A stretch of 29,291 nucleotides of DNA from positions 1-29,291 of the IMG/VR virus record IMGVR_UViG_3300006802_000377; one strand, 5' to 3'. The notes under the pieces were generated by a model. It was not told the DNA's origin. It searched no databases and saw only the letters and a list, made by a program, of their open reading frames with translations. Source of the stretch: a virus. Shown piece after piece: positions 7,385 through 14,289 of this stretch; the stretch's first letter is position 1; every line of letters starts with the position of its first letter. Position numbers and translations under genes: made by a program.

Positions 7385-8620
7385 TCAGAACGATCCGCCA
7401 TCGACGGTCACATTGTCGAGGTTGGTCCCAGAGAGGACCATCGTGCCGCCAATGTAGTACGCCTTGCCGCTCGCGAGGTTGAAATTCTCGCTGCTCGTCC
7501 ATGCGTCGGTCGAATCCACCCACGTCAGGGTCTTGTCGGTCGCGCCCTTGAGCGTGATTCCGCCGCCATCCGCCGTCACGTCGGTCGGGGTCGCTACGTC
7601 GCCGATCACGATGTTCTTGTCATCGACGGTGAGCGTGGTCGAGTTGATCGTCGTGGTCGTGCCGTTGACGGTCAGGTCGCCCGTCAGCGTCAGGTTGCCC
7701 GACACCGTGCCGCCCGAGGTCGAGAGGTACGGCAGGCTCGGGATGTCGGCTGCTACCAACGTGCGGAAGGCCGGCGTGCCGCTCGACCCGTTCGGAGCCG
7801 CGAAGACGTGGTTAGCCGTCTGCGAGGCAAGCGATCCCGTGAGCGTGCCGCTTGTGGTGACAGGCGATCCCGTGACAGTGAAGATCGACGGAAGCGAAAG
7901 CCCGACGCTAGACACGGCGCTGGTCAGGTATCCCTGCGCGTTCACCCATGCGGTCGTAGCGACCTTCGTCGTGCTGTCGATGGTCGGCGGGGTCGTGGCG
8001 GTCGCGCTGCTCCCGAGCGAAACCGTGCCCGTGAACGACGTGTTGCCCGACACCGTGCCGCCCGTGGACAGACCGAGATAGGTTGAGGTCAGGGAAGGGA
8101 TGTCGGCGGCGACGAGCGAGCGGAACGTCGGAGTGCCGTTGCTTCCGTTCGGCGCGGCGAACACCTGATTCGCGGTCTGCGAGGCGAGCGAGAGCGCGAT
8201 GGTTCCCGCTGAGGTGATCGGGCTACCGCTGACCGAGATAAACGAAGGCGCGGTCAGCGCCACGCTCGTTACGGTTCCGAGTCCCGACCCGCTCAAGGCG
8301 CTCTGCACGAACGCGGTCGTAGCGACCTTCGTCGTGTTGTCACCCGTGGTCGGCGTGGTCGCCGTCGCGGATGAGCCGAGCGCAACCGTTCCACTGAACG
8401 TCTTTGCTCCCGTGATCGTCTGCGTGCCCGCAAGGTCCATGAACGCGCCGATGCCGCCGATTGCCTCGACGGTGGTCGCCGTTCCGCCGGCTCCACCCGT
8501 TCCCTTGCCGTAGTAGAGGACGTTGTCAACCTCGTTGAACGCGAGTTCGGCGTTGGCGAGCGAGGTAGGTGCTCCAGTTGCTCCAGAGGCACGACGCTTG
8601 ATCCGAAGTGTATTTGCCAT
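7385..8620 (-). CDS. Tail fibre protein with internal duplication
   Basis: A 411-residue protein. Residues 1-40 are the shared fibre attachment module (LRIKRRASG ... LANAELAFNEVDN). Residues about 76-195 and 196-312 are two copies of a roughly 118-residue unit, each with GTV-x-LGSSATATTP, TTKVATTA, SLASQTAN, VFAAPNGS, LVAADIPSL and GGTVSGN elements. A C-terminal module follows (VNGTTTTINSTTLTVDDKN), common in fibres of environmental phages, and the protein ends VTVDGGSF. This composition (Thr/Ser/Gly/Ala-rich, beta-helical repeats) is typical of a long trimeric fibre shaft with a terminal receptor-binding part. AGAGG precedes the ATG. Confidence 0.85.
   Translation of the reverse strand: MANTLRIKRRASGATGAPTSLANAELAFNEVDNVLYYGKGTGGAGGTATTVEAIGGIGAFMDLAGTQTITGAKTFSGTVALGSSATATTPTTGDNTTKVATTAFVQSALSGSGLGTVTSVALTAPSFISVSGSPITSAGTIALSLASQTANQVFAAPNGSNGTPTFRSLVAADIPSLTSTYLGLSTGGTVSGNTSFTGTVSLGSSATATTPPTIDSTTKVATTAWVNAQGYLTSAVSSVGLSLPSIFTVTGSPVTTSGTLTGSLASQTANHVFAAPNGSSGTPAFRTLVAADIPSLPYLSTSGGTVSGNLTLTGDLTVNGTTTTINSTTLTVDDKNIVIGDVATPTDVTADGGGITLKGATDKTLTWVDSTDAWTSSENFNLASGKAYYIGGTMVLSGTNLDNVTVDGGSF
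7685..8395 (-). repeat. Tandem duplication inside a tail fibre gene
   Basis: Two adjacent units (8036-8395 and 7685-8035) encode homologous 117-120 residue segments. Near-identical DNA remains in places, for example gcggtcgtagcgaccttc in both, while other parts have diverged. This is an old duplication that extends the fibre shaft. Confidence 0.8.
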
Positions 8621-8632
8621 CCCAGTATCCTC

Positions 8633-9790
8633 TTAGAAGTTGCCGCCGTCGACCAGGTCGGTCTGGGGAGCGTTTACCCACTTCCCTATAGCGGAAGAAT
8701 ATTGCAGTACGTTCTTGTCAGCAACGGCGCTGACAGCAAAGTCTGTTAGATCGGTAATTAGGTGTGCATGGGCTGTAGGCGTCCTGGCATCACTCAGGCG
8801 GGCATCGTCTGCCCGAACAGCCTTCGTCGTGCTGACCGTACCGCTCGTGGCGAAGTCGACCGCGAAGCTGCGGCTGGCCGTCAGGTCGCCGCCTCCGGTC
8901 AATCCGACCCCTGCCGTCAGCGTGGTGCTGGTGTCGACCTTCGTGGCGTCCGAGACCGTGGAGATGGACAGCTGGGGCTTTCCGCCAACCGTGCCCCATA
9001 CGAACTGGTTGGAAAGCTTGATCTCCTGCGCCACCCTATTGCTGGCGTTCGAGCGACCGAGCAGAGACGAAGCCTCGACATTCTGGATGCTCGAGTAAGA
9101 GACCTTCTCGTTCTTCCAAAGCCCAGAGGCGGCGTCGTAGATCAGGGCCTCGTTGTCGAGGGGATTCGCGATCAGGACATCGTGCAGCTCGTCGAGCTCG
9201 GGGTAGTTGATGACCTTGACGAAGATGCTGCCCGCGCCCGCGCCCGCGCTCTTGACGATCCACCCGATGAAGACCCCGTGGTCAGGCTGAGTCGGACGGG
9301 TCGTGGTGAACGAGCCTGCCGTGGCGGAAAGCCAGATCGCGTCTCCGGCATTTCCGATGGCGGTTGTCGCAATACCCGTCAGCAAGCCCTCGGTGACGAC
9401 GAATCCATCGGCTCCGTTGGCAATGTCCTCCCATACGACTCCAATGGTCTTCGCCGACATGCTCTCGATATTGGCATCGGCGAGGGCGACCGTGATCTTG
9501 TCCACGCCGTTCGATCCCGTGACGTAGACGACGTTTCCCTTCGTCAGGGTCGCACCAGTGCCGTTGTGGACGAACGCACGAACGTCGGATCCTGAGATCG
9601 GCCTGTAGGTCGCAGTGCCATTGGGAAGCTTCCCTAGAACCCACATGCGTCCGGTTCGGAGGCAGGTGATGATCTCACCAAACTCACCGGAATCACCCGA
9701 AACAGAAAAGGCATCGGGATTTGGGGCAATCGCAGGGGTATTCTGGCTTGCTCGGAATGCGCATGGAATGACTGGTCCGGTCAATGGCAT
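8633..9790 (-). CDS. Tail fibre protein
   Basis: A 385-residue protein. Residues 1-75 are a distinct N-terminal region (FGEIITCLRTGRMWVLGK), residues about 70-200 a beta domain with VRAFVHNGTGATLTKGNVVYV and AGDAIWLSATAG elements seen in phage adhesion modules, and residues 285-385 a fibre region with GLTGGGDLTASRSFAVDF and a DARLSDARTPTAHAH segment, a His/Ala motif very common in phage fibres. It ends VDGGNF, close to the VDGGSF end of the next gene. GGAG precedes the ATG. It is a structural adsorption protein; the receptor is unknown. Confidence 0.82.
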   Translation of the reverse strand: MPLTGPVIPCAFRASQNTPAIAPNPDAFSVSGDSGEFGEIITCLRTGRMWVLGKLPNGTATYRPISGSDVRAFVHNGTGATLTKGNVVYVTGSNGVDKITVALADANIESMSAKTIGVVWEDIANGADGFVVTEGLLTGIATTAIGNAGDAIWLSATAGSFTTTRPTQPDHGVFIGWIVKSAGAGAGSIFVKVINYPELDELHDVLIANPLDNEALIYDAASGLWKNEKVSYSSIQNVEASSLLGRSNASNRVAQEIKLSNQFVWGTVGGKPQLSISTVSDATKVDTSTTLTAGVGLTGGGDLTASRSFAVDFATSGTVSTTKAVRADDARLSDARTPTAHAHLITDLTDFAVSAVADKNVLQYSSAIGKWVNAPQTDLVDGGNF

Positions 9791-9802
9791 GGATTTACTC
9801 CG

Positions 9803-10891
9803 TCATGTCAGTATCGAGAGGATCTGCTGCTCCACGGTCTCGGTTGCGTGCGCTCCCGTCCTGCGCGCGAACGTGAGCGGATTTACTGGAGATCCCCTCG
9901 CGCTGAAGTATTCGTAGAGGTTCCTTGAGACACCAGGCTTGTTCGCAAGGTATCCCGGAGTCGGAGGCGACATCGGCTGCTGTAGCGGCTGGTTACCGAC
10001 GAGTTCGTTCGGGAATTTCACGGATGCCACGAGGACGCCCATGACACCGTCTCCCGCAGCCGCGCTGGTCGGTGGCTTGATCTCGGCGAGGGCGAATGTC
10101 CCGCTGTCGTGAAGGAACACCTCGACATCGACCGGAGATTCAGTTCCATCGGGGTTCACCGCCTTGAACAGCGAACGAAGGTCGCCGCTGTCGACGTAGT
10201 TCCTGACGGATCGGACCCTGATGACCTTATGGTTGCTGTCAAGCAACCATGCCGTCTGCCCCAACGACATCGACCTGCAATCCACTGGGATGATCGGCGG
10301 AACGTCCGATGGATCAAGGCACTCGAATACATTGAGGTCGACCGCCATCTGGAATGCGATCGACTGGTATGTATCCGATCCGAACGGAACGATGTTCTTT
10401 GGATCAGCGGCGAACCGAAGGCTGTTGTCCGCGTTCAGCCATCGCGTCGATGCGGTGAACAACGCATCGAACCGACCATTGACCGTATACCCACCCGTTC
10501 CGACGAGCCTCACTGACGGATTCCTTGGTATGTCGAAATCCGAGTAGCAATGCGCGCAGCTGACCGCGAATCCATCCGCCAGCATCAGGAACGTCATCGG
10601 GAACGAGTTGTACCAAACCGGCCTCTTGACAGGATTGGATGGGTCGTTGTATGTGCTGTACGGAGCCGTCGTTCCCGTACCGATCCTTACATTCTCGGTA
10701 TCAAGGGTTCTCAGCCTCGCCGAGATGCCGATGAGCGAGTTTCTATAGCCATAGAGCGGACTGCTCGGATTCCATGCGTACGGCTGCTTCACGACCTGGC
10801 TTCCAGGGGTCGGAACAGTCCATGATATAGTGATGTCCTGGTAGAGCCAGAGATCCTGCGTCACGGGATCGTAGGGGTATCCGATCAGCAT
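9803..10891 (-). CDS. Tail protein with a possible chymotrypsin-like serine protease domain
   Basis: A 362-residue protein. In the middle lies GFAVSCAHCY, resembling the catalytic His motif (TAAHC) of chymotrypsin-like proteases, with His114. It is followed by VDLNVFECLDPSDVPPI, which resembles the Asp strand plus loop (DIALLxL-x-xP) with Asp185, and then by FLHDSGTFALAE, which resembles GDSGGP with Ser263. The order and spacing (71 and 78 residues) are plausible for the fold, but the GDSGG glycine after Ser-Gly is missing, so activity is uncertain. Residues 1-100 and 280-362 look like structural tail segments. The ATG overlaps the upstream stop (TGATG). It is embedded in the fibre operon, so a virion-bound protease or a dead protease fold is the best reading. 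Family assignment rests on motif reading alone. Confidence 0.5.
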   Translation of the reverse strand: MLIGYPYDPVTQDLWLYQDITISWTVPTPGSQVVKQPYAWNPSSPLYGYRNSLIGISARLRTLDTENVRIGTGTTAPYSTYNDPSNPVKRPVWYNSFPMTFLMLADGFAVSCAHCYSDFDIPRNPSVRLVGTGGYTVNGRFDALFTASTRWLNADNSLRFAADPKNIVPFGSDTYQSIAFQMAVDLNVFECLDPSDVPPIIPVDCRSMSLGQTAWLLDSNHKVIRVRSVRNYVDSGDLRSLFKAVNPDGTESPVDVEVFLHDSGTFALAEIKPPTSAAAGDGVMGVLVASVKFPNELVGNQPLQQPMSPPTPGYLANKPGVSRNLYEYFSARGSPVNPLTFARRTGAHATETVEQQILSILT

Positions 10892-11349
10892 CAGGTCTGG
10901 TCCCAGGATCCGCCGTTCACACCGTTCACAGAGATGTCGTTGACGAGGAAATCGACCGTCGCGAGGATCTGCTGCTGCGTAGTTGCGCTCGCCACGTCGT
11001 TGTTCTGCGTTGCCGACGTGACTCGTCCATACTGATCCACGGTCACGTTCGCGAAGTTGAACGTGCCGGCAGGCGACGGCACGAGCGGAGTCAGGCCTCC
11101 TCCTCCTGTCGCGAGCTCGAGCCATGTGTTCGGAAGAGCCGTCAGCGTGAAATACTTCGCCTCCGACTGGACGTACACGAGCATTCCGACCTTCTTGCGG
11201 TCGTCCGAGATCGTGCCACGGGCGGTTAGGTCGGCGACGGACATAAGTCCGCCGCGCCCGTACTCGGCGATATGGGTCGGGTTCGTGTCGGTCGGCTCCG
11301 TGGGCGCGATCGGCACTCCGAGCGGGAAGACTGATTCCGTATGAGGCAT
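10891..11349 (-). CDS. Small fibre-related protein
   Basis: A 152-residue protein. It has a Pro/Thr-rich start, then RKKVGMLVYVQSEAKYFTL and TWLELATGGGG, a pattern common at the start of phage fibre and tail-spike proteins, then AGTFNFANVTVDQYGRVTSA, a fibre shaft motif, and ends NGGSWDQT. It therefore looks like a short fibre subunit or connector. It has no recognisable SD: only 7 nt separate its ATG from a CATAAT hexamer, so it may start on a leaderless transcript (see promoter entry). It is the first gene after one of the few gaps in the tail region. Confidence 0.75.
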   Translation of the reverse strand: MPHTESVFPLGVPIAPTEPTDTNPTHIAEYGRGGLMSVADLTARGTISDDRKKVGMLVYVQSEAKYFTLTALPNTWLELATGGGGLTPLVPSPAGTFNFANVTVDQYGRVTSATQNNDVASATTQQQILATVDFLVNDISVNGVNGGSWDQT

Positions 11350-11385
11350 GGCGGCGATTATGAAGGCTAGGTTTTGCTCGGTCTA
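11350..11385 (-). promoter_or_regulatory. Possible promoter giving a leaderless transcript
   Basis: On the minus strand TAGACC (11380-11385) and CATAAT (11357-11362) are separated by 17 nt, and CATAAT is followed after 7 nt by the ATG at 11349. Transcription would start at or near the A of ATG. The spacer holds AAACCTAGCCT, an 11-mer that also occurs upstream of the terminase gene. The gap of 52 nt has no SD. Weak -35, so moderate confidence. Confidence 0.4.
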
Positions 11386-11401
11386 GGGAAATCGCTTCCA
11401 G

Positions 11402-11887
11402 TCAGTAGTTCTGCCCCACGGTCGACGCGATCCATGTCGAGCCGTTGTCGAGGGACAGGAACGAGAACACGTCCTTCTTTCCGTTCGCGCTCGTCAGGGT
11501 CGGCGGCGTTCCTCCCGGCCACTTGACCGATGCAGGCCACGAGATCGTCCGTGCCGTCCCATCCATCGTCAGGGACAGCCTGAACGAGATGGCGATGCCG
11601 GAGGTCTGGTCGGGGTTCGAGATGGTCAGGGTCGTCACGCTGGCGTTGAGCGCCACGTCGAACGCGCTCGCGACGGCGAGGTCGAGCGCCAGCGTCCCGC
11701 TCGAGATGGCGGGCGATGCCTTGTACTCGAGGTGGTCGGCGACGATCGACGAGACCGTCCCGTTCGTGCGCTTGACGTAGATGCGGGCGTCGACGGTGTT
11801 GACGGCGAGCTCCCCCGTGGCGAGCTGCGTGGGCGCGGGCACGGATCCAGCCGTGGCCGACCTCTTGAGCAGGATCAGGTCAGCCAT
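11402..11887 (-). CDS. Tail fibre protein with shared N-terminal module
   Basis: A 161-residue protein. It starts MADLILLKRSATAGSVP, then LATGELAVNTVDARIYVKR, the same attachment module as in the proteins at 7004-7372 and 7385-8620. Residues 55-161 form a second beta domain with LALDLAVASAFDVALNASVTTL-like strands (residues about 66-87) and a TISWPASVKWPGGTPPTL segment, a type widely found at fibre tips of tailed phages. The protein ends STVGQNY. The ATG overlaps the stop of the 800-residue gene upstream. It is most likely a short fibre or tip subunit. Confidence 0.78.
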   Translation of the reverse strand: MADLILLKRSATAGSVPAPTQLATGELAVNTVDARIYVKRTNGTVSSIVADHLEYKASPAISSGTLALDLAVASAFDVALNASVTTLTISNPDQTSGIAISFRLSLTMDGTARTISWPASVKWPGGTPPTLTSANGKKDVFSFLSLDNGSTWIASTVGQNY

Positions 11888-14289
11888 CAGTAGGTCCCTC
11901 CGTCAAGGCTCTGGTCGAGCGTGAGGGGAGTCGGGCACTCGCCGTCGATGGCGTTCGTCAGGCAGAAATAGGCGACTGGAAGGCGAGACTTCTGGGCAGG
12001 AGACACCAATGTGTCCGCAAAAGACCTTTCATCGGACCAATACAACATCGCCTGCACGATGACCTCGTGCTGGTTCCCATCCCGATCCTTGCCGATGGGG
12101 AGAACGTCGAAGCCCTGCTGCGAGATCGGCATCTTGTAGCCAGGAGCGGAGAACGAGGTCGTGTTCGCCAGCTCGGCGAGGTTGTATGCGATCAGCCAAT
12201 CCTCGTTGTCTGAACCGGATCCGAAGAAGTCGACGAGCTGACCTGAATATTCAAATTGAGAATTAGGGTTTATTGGATATCGCTTGGGGAACGACGAATT
12301 ATTCCCACCCTGTCCCTTCATCACGACCTTTGCCTTGTATATCCATGCCTTGACACCGGGGTTTAGCTGTCCTCCTCCAGCACCCGTTTCCAGTCCGATG
12401 ATCTTGATGAGGCATGGGATGCCGAATGGCCATGCGACATGCACGCGCGTCTTGCCGTCGCTGTCGCGCCATGCCTTCGCAAGACCCGTGGCTCGGATGT
12501 CGAGCGGCTTGTCGTCCGCGACGGAGCAGAACATCGGGTCCTCGAAGTCGCTCCAGATGCGGGTTGTCGGAAATCCGAATCCGTCCTCATCGGTCTGGAG
12601 CCGGAGCTCGATCCACGCCGCTCCAGTCCATACTTCATCCGTTGCAGGCATCCACCATTTGTTCAGCCAGATGTCGCATGGATGATGGCCGTCACGAATT
12701 GAAACCAGCGATTCTCCATACAACATTCTCTCATCCGCAAATGTCTGCTCATTGTCGACGGGAGCAAGTGGTTTTCGCTTGTTTGTTTCTTCTGTTCGAT
12801 ACCAGACATCGGTTCCATCCTCCCTGTAAAGAAGGGATTGGCCCTGATACCTGTTCCTTTCCTGCCATTCTCGAATAGTAGATGACGAAGTCCGGTCGAT
12901 GTACGCGGAAGGAAACTTCTTATGCGCGATGAATCGCGGCTTGGTGTAATACTGGATTCCAACGGTGTCGCTGAAATCCTTTACAACAAGGTCGTATGGC
13001 TGGAACTCTGAGAATGGGGACGGAAGGTACTGATGCGTGTTGACAAAAAAACCCGTGTCAAAGCTTGACTCGCCATACGCCGAAATGTTGAAGAAGACAT
13101 CTGGAGGTCTTCCGTCTGGAATCGAAGCCCGATGCGCAATCAGAATGGAGTGATCCGACCTGATCGACTTCGTGATAGGAGCGAGGTTTATCATCCTCGG
13201 CCATCGGCTTGAGTAATTAGAAGTCGGGCTATCGAACTCGGCATTCGGGAAAGATTGCGTATCAACCGCCCCGGCAATGACATTGTCGCCATGTCTCGTG
13301 ATGAAGTTACGCAGGTTCGTTCCAGTAGTGGTAGAAAAGTCATTTATTGCAAACGAATACTTTCCCTGATAGCCGTTTGCAATGGATCCAGAATGGCGGT
13401 ATGCGATCGTCAGATGGCAATCCCTGCATATCTCATCAATCACCTCGACGACCGGGCGATGCCTGTCGAAGTTACCCGATGCAGCTCGAAGTCCGCGTAT
13501 GTTGTTTACCGTGAATTCGTCCTGTCTTGACTCCCTGAACAATCCATATCTATTCTGGTCATTTCCATCTCCAAGACCGCATCCGAACTGAGATTTGCCT
13601 TTCAGGAGCTTTTCAATCATGGAGTCGGCAAAACCCGCCCCAGGAACATTTCCCTTGTTATGAGATTCAACCCATGAAGTGCTGAATGGAGTCTGAGATG
13701 GATATTCGAGTCCGCAGCTACCTGTTCCAGCTGCGACCCACGGGCTGAACGTGAACTTGCGGAACGAGGACCACCACCATCGGTCACACCTGAACTCGAT
13801 GATGTAGAGGGCCTCGCCCTCATGGACATCGTCTTCAATCTGAGTGCCGAAATCGTCTACAACTGGATCGCCGTTCTCATCGACTTGCGGGACCTTCTTC
13901 ACATAGCCGTTGCCGGTCACGGCGAGCGGAGTCACCTTCGCGATGTGCATCCGAGTGAAGACCTGACCCTCGTCCGCAGGATCATCCGTGCATCGGAACC
14001 AGATGCGATATTCATTGCGGAGCGTGTATTCTGATTCGCCTTCGGGTATCTCTCCCTCTGGGGCCTCAGCCAGCATGAGGAGAAGATCGGTGCGCAGCAT
14101 CAGCAGCTTGCACACGGCATGGCGGGACAAGCCGAACAACGGCCACTTCATCGAGTTGATGTCGCGGGTCTCGATGTTCTGGTTCCGGATCAAGACCTCG
14201 AGCTCGGGCGTGAGCAGTCGGGCATAGGCATTCCTGCCTTCGCCCTGCGTGTGCCAAGCCGTAGTGACCATGATCTCCGGCGTGCTCAT
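11887..14289 (-). CDS. Large tail-tip or baseplate protein, unknown family
   Basis: An 800-residue protein. The N-terminal 170 residues read as a folded domain with ELEVLIRNQNIETRD, a helix LSRHAVCKLLMLRTDLLLMLAE, and DEGQVFTRMHIAKVTPLAVTGNGYVKK (residues about 107-133); the middle is rich in Trp, Tyr, Phe and Cys (FRCDRWWWSSFRKFTF); the end is LDQSLDGGTY, matching the Gly-Gly-aromatic ends of nearby fibres. Size and place, right after the other large tail protein and before the fibres, fit a tail-tip, baseplate hub or central fibre protein. I do not recognise a family. The part coded at about 12640-13700 is clearly richer in A+T than the rest, suggesting a segment with separate history. Starts with ATGA overlap. 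Confidence 0.7.
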   Translation of the reverse strand: MSTPEIMVTTAWHTQGEGRNAYARLLTPELEVLIRNQNIETRDINSMKWPLFGLSRHAVCKLLMLRTDLLLMLAEAPEGEIPEGESEYTLRNEYRIWFRCTDDPADEGQVFTRMHIAKVTPLAVTGNGYVKKVPQVDENGDPVVDDFGTQIEDDVHEGEALYIIEFRCDRWWWSSFRKFTFSPWVAAGTGSCGLEYPSQTPFSTSWVESHNKGNVPGAGFADSMIEKLLKGKSQFGCGLGDGNDQNRYGLFRESRQDEFTVNNIRGLRAASGNFDRHRPVVEVIDEICRDCHLTIAYRHSGSIANGYQGKYSFAINDFSTTTGTNLRNFITRHGDNVIAGAVDTQSFPNAEFDSPTSNYSSRWPRMINLAPITKSIRSDHSILIAHRASIPDGRPPDVFFNISAYGESSFDTGFFVNTHQYLPSPFSEFQPYDLVVKDFSDTVGIQYYTKPRFIAHKKFPSAYIDRTSSSTIREWQERNRYQGQSLLYREDGTDVWYRTEETNKRKPLAPVDNEQTFADERMLYGESLVSIRDGHHPCDIWLNKWWMPATDEVWTGAAWIELRLQTDEDGFGFPTTRIWSDFEDPMFCSVADDKPLDIRATGLAKAWRDSDGKTRVHVAWPFGIPCLIKIIGLETGAGGGQLNPGVKAWIYKAKVVMKGQGGNNSSFPKRYPINPNSQFEYSGQLVDFFGSGSDNEDWLIAYNLAELANTTSFSAPGYKMPISQQGFDVLPIGKDRDGNQHEVIVQAMLYWSDERSFADTLVSPAQKSRLPVAYFCLTNAIDGECPTPLTLDQSLDGGTY

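Noticed and set aside
5626-11887. A diversity-generating retroelement acting on the fibre genes
   Set aside because: No reverse transcriptase gene and no template/variable repeat pair is seen; the similar modules differ as ordinary diverged paralogues do.
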